A DNA stretch of 64,000 nucleotides, taken from the NCBI RefSeq assembly GCF_027943255.1, contig NW_026562179.1:6946501-7010500 (forward strand), in the 5' to 3' direction. Under the pieces are notes generated by a model that saw only the letters and a list, made by a program, of their open reading frames with translations, was not told the DNA's origin and made no database searches. Positions 53,292-62,822 of this stretch are shown piece by piece. Both the position numbers and the translations under genes were made by a program. The DNA is from Anastrepha obliqua (Eukaryota; Arthropoda; Insecta; Diptera; Tephritidae). Position 1 is the stretch's first letter; each line of letters begins with the position of its first letter.

Positions 53292-53711
53292 ATGAAAATA
53301 AGGCAGTCGTACTGTAAATTATGTGCAAGTAACAATGCTCAGAGGTAAATAGTTAAAAGCAATATTTTATAAATATTATGTGTACATAAATATGTTCTAT
53401 ATTTTTTATTCTAATTTTCTTCAATAGGCCTTATGTCTGAGTGGAAGTAGCCGGAATTTTATGATTTGGTTGTTGTCATATACAGGTACATCATGAGCGT
53501 TTCGTGGTGCAAGTTTAGGACACTGGCAGCAACATAAATGTTTATCTTTTCAGACAAATGATTGCTACGAGGTACTTAACTTCAGAGTACCATATGCTGA
53601 CACAAGTAAAAGATATCAGGCTTACGGCTTAGCTCGTGAGGAACAAGATGAAATAATCAGACAGAACCATAGGCCTGATCAGGAAACTCAATTTACTGCC
53701 GTCCCAAAAAG
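53292..53711 (+). CDS. Candidate exons of unknown protein
   Basis: 53292-53345 reads MKIRQSYCKLCASNNAQ and ends at a GT. After an AG acceptor at 53553, 53554-53711 is open (FRVPYADTSKRYQAYGLARE, then ETQFTAVPK) up to a GTAACA donor. Cys-x2-Cys near the start and AVP near the end are both seen in THAP domains, but the middle does not fit convincingly. It lies next to the P-like remnant and is probably part of the same dead element. Confidence 0.35.
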
Positions 53712-53854
53712 GTAACAAAAGTATTATATAATCATAGATATATACCATATACTTCAGATACACTAATGGTTTACACTATTTTGAAACATGTTATGCTAAA
53801 TTATTTAAACCATAAGCGTTTGCTTTCAGGAATCATACAGTCGAATAACTATTT

Positions 53855-54121
53855 ACATATCGCACTTGTTACGTTAAAGCGTAACAACTCAAAAAGAAAA
53901 GGAAAAGAGTAACCACTCAAAAATTTGTTATTTTAGCGCAACTACTAAACAAATCAGAATGAAACAACCGTTATATTGTTTTTAATGATATTTTCGTGCA
54001 ATTACATATTTTTTCCCTTGTAATACCTATATTATTAATATTTACGGAAACAGTTTTTCGTCTCTACTGAAAATGTTCAGATTTTGAGTTGTTACGCTTT
54101 AACGTAACAAGTGCGATATGT
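53855..54121. mobile_element. 267-bp foldback MITE
   Basis: A 40-bp perfect inverted repeat (ACATATCGCACTTGTTACGT ... at 53855-53894, inverted at 54082-54121). The end also contains its own small palindrome (GTTACG-TTAAAG-CGTAAC). No ORF, no clear target duplication. Confidence 0.85.
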
Positions 54122-54149
54122 TGGACATCGTAGATATATATATAAATAA

Positions 54150-54363
54150 CGTGTTGGTTTTATATTGCATAAGCATTTGACTATGAGAAAGCTCTCTTCA
54201 AAGTATGGACCGCCTTTGCTCAATGTTTACCAAAAACTAGAACGTGTTAATGATTCTAAGCAGTGTTTAAATGTAATAAACTGAAAGTTTTGCGTCGATA
54301 TATGACAATGGATGGAACATGGATGCATTACTTTACTTCAGAATCAAAGCGATCGTCATCTGA
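54150..54363 (+). pseudogene. Mariner (mellifera-type) transposase, left half
   Basis: KHLTMRKLSSKYGPPLLNVY, then YMTMDGTWMHYFTSESKR, the catalytic D-E-T-W box with Glu changed to Gly. The reading stops at the palindromic element and continues at 62296 (ATGERRPKRL). Confidence 0.82.
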
Positions 54364-55199
54364 TAGTCCGTGAGCCAGGCGCTAATTTTTATCAGTTATT
54401 TCCTCTCAGTCGATAATTCGTAAAATGCCTCAGATAGTTGCATTATGAAGCGTTGTAAACGTCAGCTGCGGCTCCGCGGGTGGGTTGAGCAGTGGTAGCC
54501 GCCCACTCACGTAAAAAAAAATTATTTTTAGTCATTTCCTCCCGATTAATACATTGATCAAATTAAAGTTAGACTAATATTTTGAAGAAATAAAATTGTC
54601 AGCTAATTATAAAGTGGTGGATTATACGTCAGCTGGTCACACAAATATGAAAAAAATATTTTTTTTTTCAGTGATTTCCTTCCAAAGGAAAATTTATCAG
54701 ATGATAGTTTATGTGTTGTTTTTAATAAATAAATAAGTCAGCTAGCTATACGTAGTTGGAATGTGTGTCAGCTGATGCCCTGAAGGTGTAACGTAGGAGC
54801 CAGTCGGAAGCATTTATAGCCTAAGTAAATGTATCAGCTGACGAGTTGTCCCCCAACATACTGCCAGCTTATTTGTTTAATTATTTAAAGGATCATTTCA
54901 ACAATCCGCACAAACATTTTTTTTCGGGAGGAAATGACGTACTTGAAGTTATTCAACAATATACTTAAGGTGCAAACTGAAATGTATAATTTTATGGCAA
55001 TGTTTCGATTAAATCAAATTTTGTATGGGAAGTTTCCGATTCTTAAGAATAGAAATAAATAAATTTTTTTTTAAGTAAATCAACTAATTTGTAATTTTTC
55101 AGAACTTAAATTAATAATGTTTAAGATTTAATACAAAAAGTTATTTAATTATGTTTGGTAATTTTATCATTTTATTTTTCGCTTCTGCTCATCTCACTT

Positions 55200-55598
55200 C
55201 CTTCTCTTTCTGACTCACTGTCAGAGCTGTTTTCCACCATATCTTCATTATCGTCATCTGTTTAAAAATACAAAAAATAATTTAGTGTACATGTTTAACG
55301 TTACACGAATAAAATTTAAAAAAAATTCTTACCTTCTTCTGATTGAGTTATTTGATCAATGGATGCTGGTAACTGAGTACCAGAAAACCACATGAATTCA
55401 TATCTGTTATCTATTTCTACCCAGCCATAGTCAAAAGTCTCATTGACAGTTGGTACTTTCAGGTGTGCTTGAGACCAAATTTCCAAAATATAACATGTCC
55501 TTAGAAAATGATTATATAATTCCGTTTTGCACGGCGGAAGAGATGAGCCATCAATACCTTTCTTAGGTAACACTGGATCACAAATTTCAACTTTTTTT
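55200..55598 (-). pseudogene. Uncharacterised transposon protein, C-terminal exons (antisense arm)
   Basis: Minus strand: VLPKKGIDGSSLPPCKTELY, WVEIDNRYEFMWFSGTQLP and QITQSEE, a GTAAGA donor at about 55330, an acceptor before 55260, then an acidic last exon with NEDMVENSSDSESERE ending at about 55204. The motif LP...SLPPC..EL..HFLR is one I remember only from uncharacterised insect transposon ORFs. The exon is cut by the inner element at 55599. Confidence 0.65.
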
Positions 55599-56174
55599 CT
55601 GCACCAGAGACGCCGTTATGAAATTCCTATGTAAAATCACCGTCTGATTCCGAAAATCAAGGTTATTTTTTATTCTATGGTAACGTTTTTGAGATATTTA
55701 CGAATTACCGTTATTTCAAAAAAACAAAAAATTGGGCCCACTTAATCATATATATCTCGAAAACGAATTGAGCGATTCCAAAACCGTTTAAAGCTTTTAA
55801 AAGGTAATAAAATTTCCTATAAACTGTGTGTAAAACACTTTTTGCTAGGCCCTGCAGATTCAAAGATAACGAACTATCATAACGGATTTTTTAAATTTTT
55901 TTAGTAAAAATATAAAAAAATTTGTACTTTGAGAGAAAGGATCTCGAAAAGTTTTTACTTTTTCGTGTATTTTTTGTTTTCACTCTAAGCTCTGTTTTAT
56001 TACAAACAAAATAAACTTTGATTAAACAAATTCGATGAACTAATACAAAAGTTACAAGCATTCAAGTAAATATATCCATATAGTAAAACTTAAGTACCCT
56101 ACAAATAGTAGCATATGTACATATGATTCTGTCATATGTACATATGATTCTTAAACTATCTATTTAGGCGACAT

Positions 56175-57345
56175 ATGAAATTTATTACACCAATGAAGAG
56201 GAGGGAACCAACTTGCCATTCAACGGACTGCTATATTTGTACTACAAAAGTATTTGGGGTTGGAAAGTCAAGAAAAGTAACCTATGCGAGCGTATCTACA
56301 GTGTCATTACCAGAACTAAATTCAACGGAAGCTACATTGCCAGAATCAAATTTAACTTTAGTTTCGGCTCCAGTTTCATTGTCAACAGCAGTATCTGATT
56401 ACGCGGCATCATGTTGTACTGAATTGCAAACGGAAAACGAAAGAAACCCTTTGTCACAAGCACAACTCACTGATTGGATAAGGGATTTGGAATTGTCAAA
56501 AGAAAAGGCCGAACTACATGCCCCTCGTATGCAACAATTTAAATTTGTTTCATCCGATGTTAAGGTAACATATTATAGGACTCGTCACGAACAATTCTCC
56601 CAGCACTATACGAAGAAGAACAGTGTTTGTTATTGCAAAAACATTGCTGGTCTATTTAAACAGTTTGGTGAACCATATGATTCAAAAGAGTGGCGATTGT
56701 TCATAGACGGCAATTAATTAAGTTTAAAGGCCGTATTATTGCATATTGGCAACCAAAAGCCATCTATCCCGATCGCGCATGCAGTAAATGCGAAGGAAAC
56801 ATATGAGACAATGCAAAAATTGCTTGAATTAATTAAATACGAAGAACATGATTGAAAAATATGTACCGATCTAAAAGTCGTTGGAAAGCTATGTGGTCTA
56901 CAACCTGGAAACACAAAATACTGTTGCTTTCTATGCAAATGAGATAGCCGAGCACGTCAAGACCACTACATCATAAAGGATTGGCCAGAACGAATCGCGT
57001 TTCAAGTTGAGGTGGATAACATAAAATACTCATACTCCGCTCCACATCAAGATCGGCCTTATCAAAAACTTTGTCAAGGCTTTGGACAAAGAAGGCGAAG
57101 CTTTTCATTATTTGAAAACAATCTTTCCACAGATTTCAGAAGCAAAAATAAAGGAAGGGATTTTTGTGGGGCCGCAAATAAGGAAAATAATGGTCAATAC
57201 CCATTTCAAAGAACTATTGTCACCAGTGGAGGCAGCGGCGTGGGACTCTTTTGAAAAGGTCGTTACTTCTTTTTTAGGCAAACACAAAAGTCCTTCGAGC
57301 TGATAGAGAACGATTTAATCAAAAACAATGCGGAAATGGGTAAAT
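56175..57345 (+). pseudogene. Uncharacterised transposon protein (inner element), first part
   Basis: Open 56175-56717 (TDCYICTTKVFG; LTDWIRDLELSKEKAELHAP; EWRLFIDGN), then TAA. The same frame goes on through LKAVLLHIGNQKPSIPIAHA, KICTDLKVVGKLCGLQPGNT and KYCCFLCK with two TGA stops at positions where Trp would fit. After frame changes EGIFVGPQIRKIMVN and AAWDSFEKVVTSFLG follow to a GT donor at about 57339. This recalls an unclassified family of insect and cnidarian repeat ORFs; I know no function. Cys pairs (CCFLCK) suggest zinc binding. Confidence 0.65.
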
Positions 57346-57576
57346 AAAAAACACATATAAGACCGTTATATATACAATATATATATATATGTATATAAGA
57401 CCGTTTTCTCAGTTAACTTTAAAACTAAACAAAAAATTTTAAAGCAAATTTTTAAATTTACATGAGAATATATAGCTCTTAATCTAAATTTATTGCCCTG
57501 CTCCGAACAAACAAGAACGACCAAAATTTGTTCTGAATTGGAAGATTAACCCAGCCTAAGAAAATTATATGCTAAT

Positions 57577-57879
57577 GTGTCACTTACGTATTTATCTAAT
57601 TCCTTTTTTAATTTTCTTTCAGCAGTAAATATGTCTTTAAAAATTCATTTTATGCACTCCCATTTAAATTTTTTCCCGCAAAATCTTGGCGACGAAAGTG
57701 ACGAGCATGGCGAAAGGTTTCACCAGCAAATGAAAATGATTGAAAGTCGGTATCAAGGATTCTGGGATGTCGCTATGATGGGTGACTACTGTTGGTTTCT
57801 CATAAGAGAAACCGATCCTTATATAAATAAGCGTCAAAACAAGACACATAACTTTTTCAATTATAAAATAAGATCATAG
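57577..57879 (+). pseudogene. Uncharacterised transposon protein (inner element), last exon
   Basis: After an acceptor at 57622 (ttctttcag) the reading is MSLKIHFMHSHLNFFPQNLG then SDEHGERFHQQMKMIESRYQ and GDYCWFLIRE. The clustered His and acidic residues (HSH, SDEHGERFH) look like a metal-binding or catalytic site. The exon joins the previous one in frame. Confidence 0.7.
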
Positions 57880-58509
57880 AGTTAAGACAGAATACATACA
57901 GTACATATGCTATTATTTGTAGGATACTTAAGTTTTACTATATGGATATATTTACTTGAATGCTTGTAACTTTTGTATTAGTTCATCGATTTTGTTTAAT
58001 CAAAGTTTATTTTTTTTGTAATAAAACAGAGCTTAGAGTGAAAACAAAAAATACACGAAAAAGTAAAAAGTTTTCGAGATCCTTTCTCTCAAAGTACAAT
58101 TTTTTTTATATTTTTACTAAAAAAATTTAAAAAATCCGTTATGATAGTTCGTTATCTTTGAATCTGCAGGGCCTAGCAAAAAGTGTTTTACACACAGTTT
58201 ATAGGAAATTTTATTACCTTTTAAAAGCTTTAAACGGTTTTGGAATCGCTCAATTCGTTTTCGAGATATATATGATTAAGTGGGCCCAATTTTTTGTTTT
58301 TTTGAAATAACGGTAATTCGTAAATATCTCAAAAACGTTACCATAGAATAAAAAATAACCTTGATTTTCGGAATCAGACGGTGATTTTACATAGGAATTT
58401 CATAACGGCGTCTCTGGTGCATTTTGGCTGTAAACCAGTGTAATCGAAACGAATTGTCATTATCAAGAAATTTGTATGTGTTTTGAAACAATGCTACTCT
58501 CGCCTCATT

Positions 58510-59262
58510 TATAAATTTTAATTGTTTCAAACCATATACATTACATACAAACTCTTGTATTTTGTCAAAAAAGTCAAGTCTCTTCTCAGATTTATTGATG
58601 GTATTAAGCGTAATATCAATCCATTTGATGAAAATTTAGGTAAAAAATGTTTGTACAACATTTCAACTGGTGAAGCAGCACCCGAAAATATTGAAAATTT
58701 CTTGCTCAACGTTGAGGAGGAGGGTAATAAAAAACGAGAAGATTTCATTCAAATTTGCGTAAACGACCCGAACAAGTTTGAGCTGAGTATTTCTAAGTTG
58801 AAGGGTAATACTTTCACAGACATGATTAAAAAAAAGAAAATACAGTTGCCCGAGGAAAGATGGAACTGCGAATGCAACGTGACTTATTCGGACAACTGCT
58901 TCAAATTTCTCTAAAAAAAGAACTTGATTTGGATAAAGTACTTACTTACCCATTAACACCAGTGCTACTGTCTCTGTGCCACCTTGACGGCACCATTTGC
59001 AAAACACAAAAGTCGGCTTTGATGACTTTATTAGAAAAATATAATCAATCTGAACATGCTCAAGATACAGACGTTATTATATACGATGGATATTTCATGT
59101 TACATCAGATGAAAGATGTACCGCTTAGCTTTGGAAACATTTCAAAAAAAGTATTGCAAATGATTTGTGCAAACAGAGCAAAAGTCAATATCATTGCCTT
59201 TGATAGATACATTTTCCCATTGATTAAGCAGTTCCACATAAACCTCCCATCAAAACACAACA
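58510..59262 (+). pseudogene. Uncharacterised transposon protein (outer element), middle part
   Basis: 58522-58914: NPFDENLGKKCLYNISTGEA, IENFLLNVEEEGNKKREDFI. A frameshift near 58860 leads to MQRDLFGQLLQISLKKELDL, LTYPLTPVLLSLCHLDGTIC, VIIYDGYFMLHQMKD and FDRYIFPLI. The sequence is cut by the LINE at about 59262 and continues at 61022. Acidic motifs here and in the next segment suggest a PIN/FEN-like nuclease fold; that is inference. Confidence 0.6.
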
Positions 59263-61022
59263 CGGAACTTGGGCAAAGACCAATAAAGAGAAGACAAACA
59301 CACTAGCTGAACACTTTAAAACAATATTCTCAAACGAAAAAGACAATCAGCACATTGAACAAAATGTAAATACGAGTAACCTAGAAAAGAAAATGAAAAT
59401 GACAACCTCAGGAGAAATCAAATATAATATCATTTGAAAAATCTGAAAAGTAAAAAAGCACCGGGCTACGATCTAATAAATGGTAAAATACTAAAAGAAC
59501 TACCTGATGTAGCAATCACATATATACGACAAATATTCAACAGCATATTAAGGACACAATGCTTCCCACGCCTCTGGAAAGTTGCACAAATAACGGCCAT
59601 CCCCAAACCAGGTAAAAATGCATCAGACACGACATCATATCGCCCCATCAGTCTCTTGCCCATTCTTTCAAAAGTATTTGAAAAAATATTCTTTGCCAGA
59701 TTAGACGAAATTCTGATAGAAAAAAATATAATACCAAGCCATCAATTTGGATTTAGACGACAGCATTCAACTGTGCAACGAGTCCACAGAGTTATAAACA
59801 AAATACTAGATGATATGGATAATAAAGGGTCCTGCATAGCTGTCTCCCTAGATATTGCAAAAGCTTTTGACAGGGTGTGGCATAAAGGACTAATGCACAA
59901 GCAAAGCGAAATATTGCCACGGAATCACTTCACAATTCTCAAAAGTTATCTGGAAAACCGACATTTTTTTATAAAGTTTGAAGACGAATGCTCAAGCATG
60001 ATGCAAATGACAGCAGGTGTGCCCCAAGGTAGTGTCCTAGGCCCTCTATTGTACCTGATATTTACAGCAGATATACCGATATCAACAACAAAAAATTGCA
60101 TGATAGCCACATTCGCGGATGACACGGTTTTAATGGCATCAGACAAAATAGAAAAAAAAGTTACTGACATTCTTCAACAAACAATAAATGACACTGTATC
60201 ATGGCTCGATAAATGGGGAATAGAGGTCAACAAAGATAAAACGGTACAAGTAATTTATACAAATAGAAAGCCTAAGAAACACAAACTAACTATAAAAAGC
60301 AATGAAATAAAAATCCACCCGAGTGCAAAGTACCTTGGCATAACTATAGATGAAAAATTAAATTGGAAACGACATATAGAAAACAAGCGAAATGAAATCA
60401 AAAACAAATTCAGACAACTGTACTGGCTGTTGACTAAAAATTCAAAACTAAGTCTTAACAACAAAGTGGTGATATATAAATCTATAATCTCACCCATTTG
60501 GAAATATGGGATAGAAATCTGGGGCACAGCAAAAAAATCCAATATCATAATAATTCAAAGGACCCAATCTAAAATACTTCGAACAATAACAAAAGCAGGC
60601 TGGTATATACCAAACGACGTGATCCACAGCTACCTCAATATCGACCCAATAGATGACACAATTAGAAAATACAGCATCAAGCATAGGTACATGTTAGGTA
60701 CAACGACTAACAAATCATCAAAATGAACAAATGCGCAAACTATATTACTACAATCGGAGAAAGCGGGAAAACGAAGATTAAAACGATTAACTCCAACAGG
60801 CCTCACAATTTAACAAAACAATAAAGAAAAAAAAAATTAATAATAATAATTATTATAACACTTAGAAAATAATATAATGTAGCATAATCTGAAGCAAAAT
60901 TTAATGTTTATCTAGCATTGGTTAGAGAACAAAGAATTCCAATAGTACTTTACAAATAATTACTTATTGTTTAAATTTAACAGATTGTAATTTAAAAAGG
61001 GAAATAATAAAAAAAAAAAATT
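59262..61022 (+). mobile_element. 5'-truncated Jockey-clade LINE with poly(A) tail
   Basis: Coding sequence starts inside ORF2 (GTWAKTNKEK-type reading at about 59262) and ends in an A-run at about 61009-61020. Inserted into the outer element's gene, which resumes immediately afterwards. Little decay, so a young insertion. Confidence 0.85.
59434..60726 (+). CDS. LINE reverse transcriptase, 430-codon open frame
   Basis: SKKAPGYDLINGKILKELP, ITAIPKPGKN, YRPISLLPILSKVFEKI, FGFRRQHSTVQ, VSLDIAKAFDRVWHKGL (catalytic Asp), AGVPQGSVLGPLLYLIF, ATFADDTVLMAS (catalytic FADD), KYLGITIDEKLNWKRHI, and the C-terminal WGTAKKSNI region. One stop at about 59431 separates it from the upstream reading. A complete RT core without breaks, but no endonuclease, because the copy is 5'-truncated. 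Confidence 0.9.
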   Translation: MKNLKSKKAPGYDLINGKILKELPDVAITYIRQIFNSILRTQCFPRLWKVAQITAIPKPGKNASDTTSYRPISLLPILSKVFEKIFFARLDEILIEKNIIPSHQFGFRRQHSTVQRVHRVINKILDDMDNKGSCIAVSLDIAKAFDRVWHKGLMHKQSEILPRNHFTILKSYLENRHFFIKFEDECSSMMQMTAGVPQGSVLGPLLYLIFTADIPISTTKNCMIATFADDTVLMASDKIEKKVTDILQQTINDTVSWLDKWGIEVNKDKTVQVIYTNRKPKKHKLTIKSNEIKIHPSAKYLGITIDEKLNWKRHIENKRNEIKNKFRQLYWLLTKNSKLSLNNKVVIYKSIISPIWKYGIEIWGTAKKSNIIIIQRTQSKILRTITKAGWYIPNDVIHSYLNIDPIDDTIRKYSIKHRYMLGTTTNKSSK

Positions 61023-61485
61023 AAAGACACTGAGCATAAACTCCGAGGTATGGAACAGTTTTTTATTGAAAATTGGGAAGAAAATTATATGGCATCATAT
61101 ATTAATAATAAAATAATGTATGTCAATGCTGACGATTGTTTTAAGTACGTAGTTGCAGATTCTAAAGTGGTAAAAACGGTAGAAAAAACACTTTCGTGTC
61201 CAGCTCACGAAGAAGCCGACACAAAAATAATTTTCCATGTTTGCCAGTTAGATTTTAATGCAAATGTAACGATTCGTTGTTCGGATACTGACGTATTAAT
61301 AATTATGTTAGCCAATATGGGTAATATTGCAGAAGATATCCAAATTTGTATGACTAAATTATTTTTTACACTAAATTATTTTTTGTATTTTTAAACAGAT
61401 GACGATAATGAAGACATGGTGGAAAACAGCTCTGACAGTGAGCCAGAAAGAGAAGAAAGTGAGATGAGCAGAAGCGAAAAATAAA
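61022..61485 (+). pseudogene. Uncharacterised transposon protein (outer element), C-terminal part
   Basis: HKLRGMEQFFIENWEENYMA, CPAHEEADTKIIFHVCQLDF and NVTIRCSDTDVLIIMLANMG up to about 61355. The sequence then joins, by deletion, to intron sequence and an acceptor (tttttaaacag, 61399), followed by the acidic last exon NEDMVENSSDSEPEREESEM and stop at about 61484. EEADT and SDTDVL resemble acidic-cluster motifs of PIN/FEN-type nucleases. Confidence 0.65.
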
Positions 61486-62295
61486 ATGATAAAATTACCA
61501 AACATAATTAAATAACTTTTTGTATTAAATCTTAAACATTATAAATTTAAGTTCTGAAAAATTACAAATTAGTTGATTTACTTAAAAAAAAATTTATTTA
61601 TTTCTATTCTTAAGAATCGGAAACTTCCCATACAAAATTTGATTTAATCGAAACATTGCCATAAAATTATACATTTCAGTTTGCACATTAAATGTATTGT
61701 TGAATAACTTCAAGTACGTCATTTCCTCCCGAAAAAAAAATGTTTGTGCGGATTGTTGAAATGATCCTTTAAATAATAAAACAAATCAGCTGGCAGTATG
61801 TTGGGGGAAAACTCGTCAGCTGATACATTTACTCAGGCTATAAATGCTTCCGACTAGCTCCTACGTTACACCTTCAGGGCATCAGCTGACACATATTCCA
61901 CCTACATATAGCCAGCTGACTTATTTATTTATTAAAAACAACACATAAACTATCATCTGATAAATTTTCCTTTGGGAGGAAATCACTGAAAAAAAATATT
62001 TTTTTCATATTTTTGTGACCAGCTAACGTATAATCCACCACTTTATAATTAGCTGACAATTTTATTTCTTCAAAATATTAGTCTAACTTTAATTTGATCA
62101 ATGTTTTAATCGGGAGGAAATGACTAAAAATATTTTTTTTTTTACGTGAGTGGGCGGCTACCACTGCTCAACCCACCCTCGGAGCCGCAGCTGACGTTTA
62201 CAAAGCTTCATAATGCAACTATCTGAGGCATTTTACGAATTATCGACTGAGACGAACTTGGTCGTGAAAATCTGTCGCTGGCTTACGGACTATGA

Positions 62296-62500
62296 GTAGA
62301 CAGCAACTGGTGAACGACGTCCAAAGCGACTACTGGTAAGAAAATTCGCTTGAATGAAGAGGTTATCTCTGAAACTATGGTTTATAATGAGACAAAAGAT
62401 AAATCGTTCTACAAAAGTGTTATTGAAATGTTGGAGCGGTGCTGGAATGATTGCGTTGCTCTTGATGGAAATTACGTTGATGAATACACATAATTTTGAA
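62296..62500 (+). pseudogene. Mariner (mellifera-type) transposase, right part
   Basis: TATGERRPKRLL just after the insertion site, then, after a large deletion, DKSFYKSVIEMLERCWNDCV and ALDGNYVDE, the conserved mariner C-terminus. Confidence 0.8.
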
Positions 62501-62540
62501 CAAAAAAAATTGTTTCTTTGTTCGCCCCGGCACAAATCAT

Positions 62541-62822
62541 CTAAGTGCGGTAGGTTTATCTATTTCAAGTAGAATTATGAGTCTAGAGTCAGTATTCAAA
62601 ACAATTATTGAAGAGGGTTTGCTCATCACAAACAATTTTGTAGGAAAACGAATTAAGCAAGCTTCAAATATTAATTGCGAGATTAAAATAAAAAAAAAAA
62701 TATTTTTCAGGGCGAGAATGTTCTTTACCATCAAAAATTAAAACTGGTTGAAATTTCCCAAAAAAAAAAACATTTGATTTTTTCACTAATTCCCTTACCT
62801 TGAACTCCTGTCTATGTAGTGC
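62541..62822 (+). pseudogene. P-like C-terminal remnant, second copy of composite
   Basis: GLSISSRIM, LESVFKTIIEEGLLI and NNFVGKRIKQASNI, then FRARMFFTIKN (compare CRIFFRIRN in the P element at 15450). Matches 31996-32590 in inverse orientation, including the downstream 'ggtaagggaattagtgaaaa' sequence. Confidence 0.5.

Larger units (their letters stand above)
55600..58421 (+). mobile_element. 2.8-kb element with about 520-bp inverted arms
   Basis: Arms 55600-56123 and 57898-58421 are near-perfect inverted copies beginning TGCACCAGAGACGCCGTTAT. Between them is an uncharacterised coding region (56175-57879). No target duplication could be fixed. It separates the minus-oriented and plus-oriented halves of the outer element. 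Confidence 0.85.
54364..62292 (+). mobile_element. 7.9-kb palindromic DNA element inside a mariner
   Basis: Ends TAGTCCGTGAGCCAG (54364) and inverted CTGGCTTACGGACTA (62292), with 3-bp duplication TGA at 54361-54363 and 62293-62295. Long arms at about 54364-55288 and 61370-62292 are inverted copies, weakest in the outermost 50 bp. They include the last coding exon of an uncharacterised protein in both orientations. Inside are a second palindromic element (55600-58421) and a LINE (59262-61022). Removing it restores the continuity of the mariner reading. I cannot place it in a named superfamily with confidence. Confidence 0.8.
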
